A stretch of 64,000 bases of DNA from Plasmodiophora brassicae (Eukaryota > Endomyxa: Phytomyxea > Phytomyxea > Plasmodiophorida): contig CP145417.1 of NCBI GenBank assembly GCA_036867785.1, positions 124,001 through 188,000 of the forward strand. Reading direction: 5' to 3'. This document shows, piece after piece, positions 10,201-20,761 of the stretch. The translations under genes and the position numbers were made by a program. The notes beneath the pieces were generated by a model, which saw nothing but the letters and a program-made list of their open reading frames with translations, had not been told where the DNA came from and did no database searches. Position 1 is the first letter of the stretch. Each line of letters starts with the position of its first letter.

Positions 10201-12038
10201 CAAAGAGCTCCTGGCCGTTGTTGCGTCCTTCGAGAAATGGCGCCAGTTCCTGGATTCGGATGAACATCAGACACTTGTGCACAGCGACCACCGCAACCTC
10301 AAGTACTTCATGACGACCCACAAGCTTAATCCGCGCCAAATCCGATGGTCCCAACTGCTTAGCGGCTTCGACTTCATGATTCAGCACCGACCGGGCCGCT
10401 TGCACGGTAAACCTGACGCCTTGACGCGCCGCCCGGAGTACGTCCCGACGGCGTCTGAAGAAGGCATCCTGCAACAATCTCTCCAACTGCTCCCGCTTCA
10501 TCGCCTAGTTCCGTCCCCCGTGGTGGACGCGTTCACCGTCCACGCGGAGGCGGCTCCGTCCGAGCCTCTCCTAGACCGTATCCGACGACACCAAGCGAGT
10601 GATCCGTTCGTCGCCAAGATTGCCGGTCTGCTCGACCGACCTCAAGGTAGGAAGTATTGCCTGAGAGACGGCCTCCTGTACAAAGGACGCTCCTTGGTCG
10701 TCTCCGGAGACGAATGCAAGATCGAGATCCTCCGGCAACTCCACGATAATAGGGCCTCTGGTCACTTTGGTATCCGCAAAACGCTTGGGCTTGTCCAGCG
10801 TGAATTTTGGTGGCCTGGCATGAGGGCCTTCGTCAAACTGTACGTCTCATCCTGCGACATTTGTCAGAGAAGCAAGTCTCCGCGCCACAAACCGTCCGGG
10901 CTCCTGCTGCCTCTTCCCTTGCCGAGTTCTCTGTGGTCATCGATCTCAATGGATCTGATTGTCAAGCTTCCAGTTTCCGACGGCTACGATTCGGTCCTCG
11001 TCGTCGTCGACCGGTTTTCGAAAATGGCCCACTTCATTCCGTGCAAGGAGACCCTCACAGCGGTCGAGCTGTCCGACCTGTTTTTGCAGCAGATATTCCG
11101 CCTGCATGGCCTACCGGACGACATCGTCTCCGACCGGGGGCCCCAGTTCGTGTCGGCCTTCTGGAAGCACTTACTCGTGCTCTGGCGACACGATCCTCAT
11201 CGTTGTTATCCGGAGCCAGCATGCACGCGTAGTCAGCGAACTGCGGGGAGTACCCCTCAATCACGCCGGCCATAGACAGCTCCAACACCGACGTCAACAG
11301 CGGTTTGGTCAGCGGACGCAGCAATGCGTTAAGGAGCCGGTCCCATAAGCGGCAGTGGAACTGCAGCTCTTGGCGCTCGCCGCTCAGGGTTGATTGCTGA
11401 AACTCGACGACGACACCGATGGCGACCTCCCGACAGTACCGAACGTACTGATTCTTGATGATATCACCACCGTTGTTGACGTCGAGCGACCGCTTGACCA
11501 TGCGCGATGGGAACCAGTCTTCTTCTGGCAGCAACGCCATCATTGTGTCGCCGTCTCCTGAGACCTCGTTCTGCCAGGCGATGCTCCCATACGCGTCACG
11601 GTTGAAGTTGGGAACCAGCTGCTGCAGCGCATAGTCTGAGACGACGCCAAATTGCGACAGGGAATATGCCCGAGACAGGGACGCCAACGGGAACTTATTG
11701 CGCTGCATGGACGGCCTCAACTTGTTATACTCGTGGGCGGCGGTGTCGGACGCAGCGGCTGCCAGATCACCACGACGGTACTGCGGTGGCAAGGCAGGTA
11801 TATCGGCAGCGGCCCGCAGTCGGTCGTTGTACATCTGAATTAGCATGTTGGCGTGCTGTTCGGACCGCCGATCAGCGGGCAAAACCAGTAGCGCTTGATG
11901 ATACATCCAAGTTTGGTCCATGTCGACGCGTTGGCTTTCACGACAGACGGCGACGTGCCGCATTAGATCATCGATACACTCGTTGAGCCATGATGACGAG
12001 GAGGGCGACAGCGGTGCCGACGACGACGATGACGCCAT
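7238..12038 (-). pseudogene. FunK1-like kinase K, copy 1, split by a retroelement
   Basis: The reading frame starts at 12038 and ends at 7238, and matches the intact 774-residue K proteins elsewhere. It is interrupted by a Ty3/gypsy fragment (8692-11175) in the region that encodes VEVSAHA in the intact copies; a few host bases were lost at the junction. The C-terminal half keeps the kinase motifs AVK, HRDINPNN, DFD and APE. The N-terminal patch (residues 22-52) differs strongly from the other copies. As it stands it cannot make a full K protein. Confidence 0.9.
8692..11175 (+). mobile_element. Ty3/gypsy chromovirus fragment (family of the 35953 element)
   Basis: A broken copy inserted in K-1. 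It begins with an 87-bp LTR (8692-8778) that differs by about one base from those of the whole element at 35953-41489. A leader with 14-bp GC-rich tandem repeats (about 8809-8895) follows, then reverse transcriptase with YLDD, RNase H, and part of the integrase. It shows about two large losses, has no second LTR and no target-site duplication. The protein is nearly identical to that of the other copy, so it is recent. Confidence 0.92.
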
Positions 12039-12732
12039 TGATGATGATGATGCGTTGCGGAATGCGCAATGGCCAAGTCCGTGGAGCGAGCAGCCTCTCC
12101 GAGAACACGCGCGTTGTACGTGGCTCGCAAACTGACGGGACTATGGACGACGTGGAGCCGGGTCTGGTCCCGGAATATTCACGCAACCCTGGATGATTTA
12201 CATGGCGCTCGGACGCTCCAGGACCGGCCTCATTCGCTCATCGTGCGGTGCGCAGCACCGAGGTCGACGCGCACGCGCAGATGTCCCGTCGGGCTAGCTC
12301 CAACAACATGTCGCTGCGATACGCCGACAATATCAGGGTCGGCTCATTTCATGGCCGTCCGACATGCCGTTGTCTTCGACATCACACGGCAGGTCGTCCC
12401 TGACGACGCGCCTGCCTGCACCTGGGTCGACTTCGCCGCCGACCAGTGACATTCCCCAACAGACCCAATACGATCTCAACACGTCCTGCTGGACGCTTGA
12501 CTTCGCGCGCGTCATCGAACTCATTAGCCGCATGTAACACGTCGCGTCAAGCACGTCTGGGAGGATGCCCTGCACCTCGCCGCCGGGTACGAATCGTCGC
12601 CTCAGGCACTGACCCAGGCCGTCTAACTCGTACTGCTGGACAGGGTACGCCTGCTGTCGCCTGCCATCTCCCGTCCAGCATCAGCCGCAGCGGGGCAGCG
12701 GCGTCCTGCGGGCCTGGCCGGGTCCAGCACCG
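12039..12732 (+). other. K upstream region, copy 1; possible spliced gene, unresolved
   Basis: The sequence upstream of K is conserved in all four blocks. It contains short plus-strand stretches that look coding, for example MAARHAVVFDITRQ (here MAVRHAVV...) and YDLNTSCWTLDFARVIELI. These could be joined by a 70-nt GT-AG intron, followed by VWEDALHLAAGYE in another frame. Indels of one base between copies fall among them, so I cannot settle exons. A plus-strand ATG lies only about 30 bp from the K start, suggesting divergent transcription. It may be a gene remnant. Confidence 0.3.
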
Positions 12733-12847
12733 CGCACGAGCCCGAGAAGGCGGTCGACATCGTCACGATCGCGCACGGCGCCGAATGGAACTTCCTGTAC
12801 CAGGAGACGGACCTGTCGCCGCTCTGTGCGGTCGTCGACCCGGCGGC

Positions 12848-12891
12848 ATCGGAGCTCGACCCGCGCGCCATCGGAGCTCGACCCGCGCGCC
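12848..12891 (+). repeat. 22-bp tandem duplication in channel copy 2
   Basis: A 22-bp unit starting ATCGGAGCTCGACCC occurs twice in a row. The two intact channel genes have one unit. Because 22 is not a multiple of three, it shifts the frame of this host pseudogene. Confidence 0.92.
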
Positions 12892-14386
12892 ATGCACGCC
12901 GTCGTCGATGCGCTCGTTGCACACGGCGCCCGACTCGACTGGCCGCCGTCGTCACCGTCCCTGCAGGCGTCCCGATTCCACATTGCATTCGTCGCCGTAC
13001 GCGCCTGCGTTCGAACGTGACCGCCACACGTCTCTGAGAACACTGCCAGGCGTCCTATGGGATCCGCGACGTCGTCGAACTCGTCCTGGACCTGGGGTAC
13101 CCGGTCAACGCCACGTCGCCGGTCCCGGTGGACGACACGGCGCCGAACCTGTTCGCCACGCTGGCCCATGCGGCGGCCAGCTCCGGGTCCATCCAGTGCA
13201 TCGGTACGTGTCGACATCGCTGATGGTGGATCCCTCTGACCCGATCGCGGCACGGGCAGAGCTCCTGCTGCACCGGGGCGCCGACTTCACCGCCGCCGAC
13301 GGGTACGGCCGGACGCCATTGCACACGATGCTGTACACGGCGCCGGACGACTCGATCGGCGACGTCCTGCTGCAGTGCGGGAACGACGCGTTCCAGGTGG
13401 ACCACCTGGGGAACTCGGCGTTCGCCATGGCCGTTGCCGTCTGCCCCGACCTGGCGCGGTCCATGCTGACGGCGCGCAGCGTGTACCAGAAGCAGGCGGG
13501 GTCGGGGGCCATCTGGAAGCACGACTTCCGGCGCCTGTTCGTCGACGAGACGGCGCAGCCGCTCACGTTCCGCGTGTTTGGCGAAGCGACGTCCAGGACA
13601 GGCGCTGCTGTCCAGCCGGTGCCCTCGGCAAGCGCCGTCGTGACCCCTCCCGGGCAGCGCCTGTCCGCCCTGGCGCTGATCCTGCGCGCGTCACGACCAG
13701 AAGGACCTACTGTCGACGCCCATCGTCAAGTCGTACCTGCACGAGGGATGGTGCGTTGTCGCCCGCCGGATCTGGGTCACCGAGGTCGTCGAGTACACCG
13801 TCTTCGTGCTCAGCTTCCTCGCGCAGTGCCACACGTGGCCCACCGTTGCCGACCTGGCCGCCGGCGCCGCCCTCCAGTGGTACTCGTACGTCCTGTACTT
13901 CCTCAGTAAGGCGTCGTGGCCCGGCCCCCCGGCGATCCCATCGTGGCTGACGCGTCTGCACAGTCCTGCTCCTGTCGGTGCGATCGAACAGTAGGACGGC
14001 GCGCACCGTGCTGGTGTTGGGCCTGCGAACCTGGATCCGATCGATCTGGAACGTCGCCGCCCTGCTGCTGCAGTCGTCCCTGTCGTTCATCCTGATCGCC
14101 CAGCTGGTCGTCATCTGCGGCTGGGCGTCGGCCTGGACCGCCTATTGGGTGAACGCCACCGCCGACGTCGTGCAGGTCCTGTTCGGCGTCCGGTTCCTGC
14201 GGTTCGCCTGCGTCCCGAAGATGACGGGCGCGCTGGTCGCCATGGTCGTCATCATGTTGGACGACGTCGCCCGGTTCTTCGCCTTCTTCCTGGCGTTCTA
14301 CGTGCCGTTCACGAACGCCTACTACCTGCTCTTCCGGGAGAACGTTACCATCGAGTATCACAACGTGGCCATGCTGCTCTTCCGAT

Positions 14387-14551
14387 TGTGCCGGCTCCAA
14401 GCTATAAGACAAGAATAGCTGTGATCCGGCTAGGCCGCCCTAAGAATGACGGACATGCACGGAGTCCGCACGGCGTCCGTGGGAGCTGCAGGTCGGGGAC
14501 ACAGACGATTATACTACACGGCTGATATACCATCACCGTTGGGACGTCACA
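14387..14551 (+). repeat. 5' LTR of the 14387-19629 element
   Basis: A 165-bp terminal repeat, apparently identical to 19465-19629, beginning TGTGCCGGC and ending GACGTCACA. Confidence 0.95.
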
Positions 14552-17500
14552 GAGATCTCTTGAACATCCTTTCGGGGAAGGTTTCAAAGAAGGACGCGAT
14601 GGTGGCCACCGCGCAGGAGATGCTGCTGGAAGATGACGTCGATGATCGACAACAAGGACAGAGCGTGCAAGGCTCAACGATCGTCCTGCAGATGAACAAG
14701 GCGCCGACCTTGAAAAGCATGGACCGCAAGGCCGTCACGACGTTCATGGCCGAGCTGAAGACGTATCGGAATCACTTCCGGGACGATCCGAACGCCAAGG
14801 GCCAGATCCCGCGGTCAGTGAGGAGTATGATCGACCCCGGTCTGCTCAGGGCGATCTGCAAGTGGGAACTCGGCAAGGACGCCGAGGGGGTGACGGAGAG
14901 CGACCTGATGGACTGGATGAAGAGGCATCTGGAGCAGGATCGCTCGACGGACGCGAACATCGACCGGGAGATGCGGAAGCTGGCGATGAAGCTGACCATC
15001 ACCACACCAGCGGCAAGGGTCGTGAACCTCGTGCAGCAGTACGAGGAATTGGTCGCGCGCAACGGGTGGCAGGACCTCTTCACGTCCCGCGAGGGACGGA
15101 AGAACCTGGTCAAGTACCTACTGGGTGCTGTGCGCCCATCCGGTTTACAAGCGCTCATGCGGACCCTCGTCATGAAGCGCCAGACCGATCTCCAGAAGGA
15201 CCCTTTGGAATTCTATCGGGTGCTGAAGGAACGGGCTGCATCGTATGAGGAGACGATGTTGTACATGGAGCCGGGACGTGAGGATGGCAAGGGGAAGGGA
15301 AAGGTCAAACCCACCCCGAAGAAGCGAGGGGCGCAGACGGATGAAGGAGGCGGTGGAGGCCGGGACACGAAACGACACCGGAAGGACCTGCGATGTTTCA
15401 ACTGTGACGAGGTTGGACATCCAGCGTTTCGTTGCCCGAAGAAGCCTACCAAGAAGCAGGTCGCAGACCTGCTGAAGGATCGCCGCAAGGGGCCAACGGG
15501 AAGGGATGGACCCCGTAAGGCCAAATCTGATAAAGATGACGACTTGTCAGAGTACCCATGGCTTCCAGTGGTAGGAAGAGTGTCGGAGGGGGCGCAGAGG
15601 ACAGGGGACCAAGTACTCGTTCGTGTAAACGGACATGAGGAAGACTACGTTGGGGTTCTGGACAGTGGAGCGACATCGGTTGACGTTCTGATGCCATTGA
15701 CCATAGCGCGCGAGCTAATGGAGCGGGACCCATTGTTAACAATGGAGAACCTCCAGAAGCCGGAAACGTTCTGTCTGGTAGACAGAGAAACGAAGCACAC
15801 AGCCTACCATGTGATGATACTGGATCTGGGACTGACGACGACGGCAGGCGAACTGATCACTCGCCGGCGCCGATGCCTTGTATGGGACATTCCTGAAAAG
15901 GAAATAATCCTAGGGGAGAGGCTGTTGGACGACTTGGGTATCCACCCAAAGAAGGCCCTGGACGTACTCATTAAGAGCACGCCGAAGAAGGGGAATGACG
16001 TCATGGATGAAGTGCACAATATGGCAAACGAGATGCCACCTCTCTGGGAAGGGGAGGAAGAGGAAACAGAGGATGTGAGGATCGGAACCGATTCCACAGA
16101 CTCCCTGGAAAGGGAGATGGACGGGATGGTCGAGCGCGCATTGAGGAATGGCCTACCGCAAGCGATGGGGAAATCGCTTCGGAAACTCGTCAGAAGATAT
16201 AGGGACGTTTGGCGTATGAGCATTGGACCTGATGGTCCAGCCAGGGTTACACCATTTGTCACGGAGCTGAAACCGGATGCGGAACCTTACAGGTGCCGAG
16301 CCAGAAAGTACAGTATGGAGGACAGTGCTTTCATGGAGGAATTCGTCGCCCAATTGAAGAAGTATGGCCTAGTCGTTGAAAACTACAACGCGAAGTGGGC
16401 TTCACCGGTGGTGGTGGTGACGAAGCCAGGGGGCGGAAAGCGGTTCTGTGTTGATCTCAGAGCTGTTAATGCCAAATGTGTCGCCGTGGCGTGGCCTATG
16501 CCACATCAGGAGGCGATACTCAGGAACCTGGCAGGCTCGAGGTTCTGGTTTAAGCTAGACGCGTTCAAAGGCTTCTGGATGATGCCGCTGGATGAAGCGT
16601 GTCAGGAGATCTTCTCCTTCATGACAGATAAGGGGGTGTATAAGCCAACGAGGTCGATGCAGGGGGGAATGAACTCCGCCCCTCAGTATCAAGGGAGGAT
16701 GTTTGAGGTGTTCGGGGAACTTATGTTCCACAAACTAATCATATGGATCGATGATCTAATGGGGCATGCCCAAAGGGAGGATGATTGGTTCCGAACGTTG
16801 GAACGGACTCTGATGCTAGCCGAACGGCACAGCATCAAGTTCAACGTGGAGAAGTGTGAGCTCTTCACAACAGAGGTTCGGTTCTGTGGAAGGATATTCA
16901 CGCCAGAAGGGGTAAGGCACGATCCTGCTAGGATTGAGGCTTTAATGGCGATACCACAGCCGAGGACGGCAAGGGACTTGCAACAATTCCTTATGGCAAC
17001 TCAGTGGATGAGTAGGTCCATCCCTGAGTACAACAGGAAGGTACACCTGTTACAGAGGATATACGAGGATGCAATGAAGGACCAACCTGGCAGGACGAAA
17101 GCCATTGCCAGGAGGGTGCGATTGTGCAAATATGGATGGTCACCCGAACATGCGCTGGCATTCGAGAAACTGAAGATGGCAGTGGCGGACACGGTCCAAC
17201 TAGCGTACCCGCGAAAGGACCGGATCCAATGCCTATTCTCAGATGCAAATGAGGTTAACAGCGCGGCGGTAGTCACACAGATTCCGCCTGAGGACTTGGG
17301 TAAACCAGTGCATGGGCAGCGACATGAACCGCTGGGTTTCGTCGGACACAAGTTCGCGGGCCCAGAGCGGAACTGGTCCACGGTGGAGAAGGAAGGGTTC
17401 GCGATCAAGGATGGGATTGACAAACTGGACTATCTCGTTACAACCAACGAGCAGTTTCGTTTGTTTACCGATCATAGGAATCTCGTGAGGATATTCTCAC

Positions 17501-19266
17501 CAACGGACGTGTCAAAGCCAACGGCGCAGAAACTGCAACGATGGGCACTGGACATACAGAGGGTCAACTACGTCATTGAACACATTGCGGGGGAGGACAA
17601 TGTGTGGTCGGATCTTATGACGCGGTGGGGTGCACCGGACGGTGGGCCTGATGACCAGCACCTAGAGGTACGCACGATCAGGAGGATAACGCTTCAAATT
17701 GAGGACGGATATCGGGTACGGCCGTTACAAAGGAAGGAATTCCAATGGCCGACCGTGGACGAAATCCGTAAGGCTCAGAGGAAATGGCTCAGAGGAACGA
17801 AACGACCGAAGAATGGTGATGATCTCTTCGTCACAGGGAAGGGACAGGTGATCATACCAGACGAATGCAACGAGCTGAAGCTGCAGCTATGCGCTATTGC
17901 TCATGCGGGCGGAAACAGTGGGCATCTAGGACTGAAGGCCTCGTTGAGGAAGTTGGGGGAGTTCTGCCATTGGGCACACTGCGATGAGGACATGAGGACG
18001 TTCTGCAACGCGTGTTTGAACTGTCTACCGACAAGGGGCGGGGTTAGGATTCCCAGGCCATTGGGAACAGCTGTTCATGGTGTTAGGCCGAATCAGGTGA
18101 TTCACTTGGATTGGCTATACATGATGGCGGCTCAGAAGGGCGGAAGACATGATCTGCAATGGAACCTGATAATCAGGGATGATCAGTCTGGCATGGTCAA
18201 GATTACTCCTGACCATACACCCAATGCGGAAACCACTGTAGAGGCACTGCTCGAATGGAGGGCTATCTTCGGAACGTTTGAGTTGATGGTGTCAGACATG
18301 GCGTCTTGCTTTCTGGCAAACGTTGTGAAGGAACTGGCGCGTCGATGTGGATTTGCTCATCACCCGACTGTTGCCTATGGGCATTACAGTAATGGATCAA
18401 TTGAGGTGATCAACAGGAACTACTTGCAACTAGTCAGAGCACTTCTGTCTGAATTGCAGTGGGACAAATACGATTGGCCATGGTTGAACCACAACATTGA
18501 ACACACGATCAATCACAGGTCGCAGGCGCGTACCAACGGGAATGCGCCAGTGACAGTGATGATGGGACGTCAACCAGACAACCCGCTGAAGCAAGTGTTC
18601 AAGAGGCCAGGGGATGAGAAGTATGGGGAAGCTACACTCTCAAAGGAGCATATTCAGGAGCTAGTCATGCAATTGCAGACGTCGCTGAATGAAATGCACA
18701 AGGGAGCAGTGCAGCAATCGAAGAAAATCCGAGCCGTACACAGGAAGAGGAGCGACGCGTACCGACGAGCAACTGCACCGAACTTTCAGATCGGTGACTA
18801 TGTACTCATCGGATTGCCTGAACCGGGTAAGGTTCCGGGCAAGAAGCTCTTTATGAAGTGGCGGGGCCTATATCAAATAACTGATAGCCACGAGAACTAC
18901 ACCTACGAGGTGAGGAATATGTTCAATGAGACGGACACTCGAACCGTTCACGGGGACCGCGTTCGCCTCTATGAACATGGCAAAGTGAATGCCACTGAGG
19001 AACTGAAGCGACAGATGGATTATGACAATGAGCGTTTCGCCATTGAAGTCTTCAAGGACTGCAGGCACAGTCCGGAGACAGGGGAATTGGAATTGTTGAT
19101 CGGATGGAAGGGTTTCTCTGAAGCGGAGGATTCATGGGAGCCAATCTGCAGGTTGGCGATGGATGTACCGAAGCTGGTGAAGGCACATGCCGCCAGGATG
19201 AGGAAGGAGAAACATCACCTTGCTGATGAGGTTAAGGAGTTACTTAAGGCGGAAGGAGTCCAGTAG
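14446..19266 (+). CDS. Gag-Pol polyprotein of the 14387 chromovirus
   Basis: A single open frame of 1606 codons, whose first ATG lies within the LTR; a methionine just after the LTR (near 14599) is a likelier start. Parts in order are gag, a CCHC knuckle (CFNCDEVGHPAFRC), protease with LDSGATS, reverse transcriptase with a WIDD box in place of the usual YxDD, RNase H (SDANE), an integrase with HHCC finger and DDE core, and a chromodomain (LLIGWKGF, SWEP). The family is Ty3/gypsy. Gag and pol share one frame, as in several members of the group. Confidence 0.93.
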   Translation: MTDMHGVRTASVGAAGRGHRRLYYTADIPSPLGRHRDLLNILSGKVSKKDAMVATAQEMLLEDDVDDRQQGQSVQGSTIVLQMNKAPTLKSMDRKAVTTFMAELKTYRNHFRDDPNAKGQIPRSVRSMIDPGLLRAICKWELGKDAEGVTESDLMDWMKRHLEQDRSTDANIDREMRKLAMKLTITTPAARVVNLVQQYEELVARNGWQDLFTSREGRKNLVKYLLGAVRPSGLQALMRTLVMKRQTDLQKDPLEFYRVLKERAASYEETMLYMEPGREDGKGKGKVKPTPKKRGAQTDEGGGGGRDTKRHRKDLRCFNCDEVGHPAFRCPKKPTKKQVADLLKDRRKGPTGRDGPRKAKSDKDDDLSEYPWLPVVGRVSEGAQRTGDQVLVRVNGHEEDYVGVLDSGATSVDVLMPLTIARELMERDPLLTMENLQKPETFCLVDRETKHTAYHVMILDLGLTTTAGELITRRRRCLVWDIPEKEIILGERLLDDLGIHPKKALDVLIKSTPKKGNDVMDEVHNMANEMPPLWEGEEEETEDVRIGTDSTDSLEREMDGMVERALRNGLPQAMGKSLRKLVRRYRDVWRMSIGPDGPARVTPFVTELKPDAEPYRCRARKYSMEDSAFMEEFVAQLKKYGLVVENYNAKWASPVVVVTKPGGGKRFCVDLRAVNAKCVAVAWPMPHQEAILRNLAGSRFWFKLDAFKGFWMMPLDEACQEIFSFMTDKGVYKPTRSMQGGMNSAPQYQGRMFEVFGELMFHKLIIWIDDLMGHAQREDDWFRTLERTLMLAERHSIKFNVEKCELFTTEVRFCGRIFTPEGVRHDPARIEALMAIPQPRTARDLQQFLMATQWMSRSIPEYNRKVHLLQRIYEDAMKDQPGRTKAIARRVRLCKYGWSPEHALAFEKLKMAVADTVQLAYPRKDRIQCLFSDANEVNSAAVVTQIPPEDLGKPVHGQRHEPLGFVGHKFAGPERNWSTVEKEGFAIKDGIDKLDYLVTTNEQFRLFTDHRNLVRIFSPTDVSKPTAQKLQRWALDIQRVNYVIEHIAGEDNVWSDLMTRWGAPDGGPDDQHLEVRTIRRITLQIEDGYRVRPLQRKEFQWPTVDEIRKAQRKWLRGTKRPKNGDDLFVTGKGQVIIPDECNELKLQLCAIAHAGGNSGHLGLKASLRKLGEFCHWAHCDEDMRTFCNACLNCLPTRGGVRIPRPLGTAVHGVRPNQVIHLDWLYMMAAQKGGRHDLQWNLIIRDDQSGMVKITPDHTPNAETTVEALLEWRAIFGTFELMVSDMASCFLANVVKELARRCGFAHHPTVAYGHYSNGSIEVINRNYLQLVRALLSELQWDKYDWPWLNHNIEHTINHRSQARTNGNAPVTVMMGRQPDNPLKQVFKRPGDEKYGEATLSKEHIQELVMQLQTSLNEMHKGAVQQSKKIRAVHRKRSDAYRRATAPNFQIGDYVLIGLPEPGKVPGKKLFMKWRGLYQITDSHENYTYEVRNMFNETDTRTVHGDRVRLYEHGKVNATEELKRQMDYDNERFAIEVFKDCRHSPETGELELLIGWKGFSEAEDSWEPICRLAMDVPKLVKAHAARMRKEKHHLADEVKELLKAEGVQ

Positions 19267-19464
19267 GCTAGTCATGCTTTTTTCCCGGATGCGCGCTGGG
19301 TTATTTTAATGCCGACGGCCATGTGACGACAGAAGCCAAAACTGTGTTCTACGAAGATTGAGACTTAATTATGTTAATTAGACTATATTAAGGAGAAGAC
19401 ATGATTAGGATACACCACCACTGAAGACACCTGCAAGGAGGAGCATTTCGTTGAAGGAGGGGAA

Positions 19465-19629
19465 TGTGCCGGCTCCAAGCTATAAGACAAGAATAGCTGT
19501 GATCCGGCTAGGCCGCCCTAAGAATGACGGACATGCACGGAGTCCGCACGGCGTCCGTGGGAGCTGCAGGTCGGGGACACAGACGATTATACTACACGGC
19601 TGATATACCATCACCGTTGGGACGTCACA
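19465..19629 (+). repeat. 3' LTR of the 14387-19629 element
   Basis: The second 165-bp LTR, apparently identical to the first, followed by the CGAT target-site duplication and the rest of channel exon 4. Confidence 0.95.
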
Positions 19630-20043
19630 CGATGGATATTTGGAGGTCGGGCGTCAACGCTGCGCTGTGGGTATCGTTGACGCTCATTGCGTCTACGTAG
19701 GCGCCGATTACTCCATATTCAAGGACAACCTAGCGCCCGGCAATGTCGACATGGCGCAGTCCATGTTCATCCTGTACCTGGTCACCGTTGTCATCGTCCT
19801 GATCAATATCCTGGTCGGTGCCGGTCGGCCGTGCGTGCCTGTTGCGCCGCTGACCGACCTCGATGGCGCAGGCCGCTCTGCTGACCAACACGTTCAACCC
19901 GGTCGTCGAGTCGTCCGACCTCGAGTACATGAAGGCGTTCGCTAGTGCGTTCCTGGAGCTGTCCTGCCTCGCGCCGCGAACATCGATCGACCTGTTCCAT
20001 CGGCACCTGCTGGACAGCAACCTGAAGCCGATCTTCGCCGACA

Positions 20044-20560
20044 CCAGGTTGGTCAAGCAAGCAGTCGTGGAACCGCAAGGTCCACAGTTCGAGGCACGAA
20101 CTCTCCATGGAAATTCGTGGAGCGAGCAGTCGTGGAACCGCAAGGTCCACAGTTCGAGGCACGAACTCTCCAAAAAATGTCCGGTACCCAACAGCCGCGA
20201 GTGTTGAAGGGGTGACCTACTGATCAGGCAGCCCAAAGTGCCAGAGCAATAAGGGTCTCGATTGAGCGTCTGGGGAGGTAAACGAGCGGCCCGCAACTCA
20301 AGGTATGTCGGCATCCCGGATCCCGGCATAGACGGTATGGCGACGAAGTTCGACAACGTGCAGTTGACAAGTCCGAGCGAATCACGTCCCGTTCCGATAT
20401 CGTCCAGGCGCGAAGAACCCAGTACAAAGATGATGGGCCGGCACTGCCAGGCCGGGGGACGTTGGCGTTCTGCTGGCTGAACCTTCGGTCCTCGGACATG
20501 AGACCGAGTCGCCTGCGTGAAAAGCGCGAAGCACAAATAAACTAAACTAACTAAACTAAC
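20044..20560 (+). mobile_element. SINE copy S2 (5'-shortened)
   Basis: The sequence matches S1 and S4 from within the head through the body to the AAACTAA-type tail, with two head hairpin units. It abuts the truncated exon 6 of channel copy 2, whereas in the other blocks about 0.4-0.8 kb of channel 3' sequence lies between. So a deletion, not a new insertion, placed it here. Confidence 0.7.
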
Positions 20561-20761
20561 TCGGACGTTTTGGCGTGCCTCACAGTGCACAAAGCAGAGA
20601 GTCTGTACCGTCACACGATCTATCCACGCCCACAAGGGGCCATTGTTCCGCGTGACATGCGACCGGACGGGAAGACGGATTGTTGTATCGAACTGAAAAG
20701 CCCGAGAGAGTGGCGGCCTGACGATGACGACAAGCGATGATGTGCGGGTGACCGAGGAGAA

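Larger units (their letters stand above)
14387..19629 (+). mobile_element. Ty3/gypsy chromodomain LTR retrotransposon, looks whole
   Basis: Two 165-bp LTRs (14387-14551 and 19465-19629), bounded by TGTG and CACA, appear identical. A 4-bp target-site duplication CGAT flanks the element (14383-14386 and 19630-19633). A purine tract (GAAGGAGGGGAA) precedes the right LTR. One long frame encodes gag with a CCHC knuckle, protease, reverse transcriptase, RNase H, integrase and a C-terminal chromodomain. It lies in exon 4 of channel copy 2. Identical LTRs indicate a very recent insertion. No tRNA-type primer-binding site starting TGG follows the left LTR. Confidence 0.95.
12733..20043 (+). pseudogene. 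Ankyrin/TRP-like channel, copy 2, broken
   Basis: The sequence matches the channel genes at 3703 and 28238 but lacks the 5' part of exon 1: it joins K-upstream sequence directly at about 12733. It has a 22-bp tandem duplication in exon 1 (12848-12891) and a four-base insertion in exon 3 near 13687. A 5.2-kb Ty3/gypsy element lies in exon 4 (14387-19629), and the gene ends early in exon 6, where SINE sequence takes over. The remaining exons stay very close to copy 3, for example the pore-region exon and FILYLVTVVIVLINIL. It is a young pseudogene. Confidence 0.9.

Noticed and set aside
11968-12186. Small hydrophobic minus-strand frame overlapping the start of K
   Set aside because: The hydrophobic stretch comes from an ATC/GTC-rich repeat read out of frame at the K start; it overlaps the Ser-rich K N-terminus in another frame.
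12039-12732. Ankyrin-repeat gene upstream of K, suggested by ALHLAAGYE
   Set aside because: A single short match, with one-base indels between copies around it and no consistent splice model. Kept only as an unresolved region.
12446-13909. Long plus-strand frame (487 codons) across the channel copy 2 region
   Set aside because: It runs through K-upstream DNA, exons and introns in a frame that matches channel residues only in part. High GC keeps wrong frames open; the exon model of the intact copies explains the sequence better.
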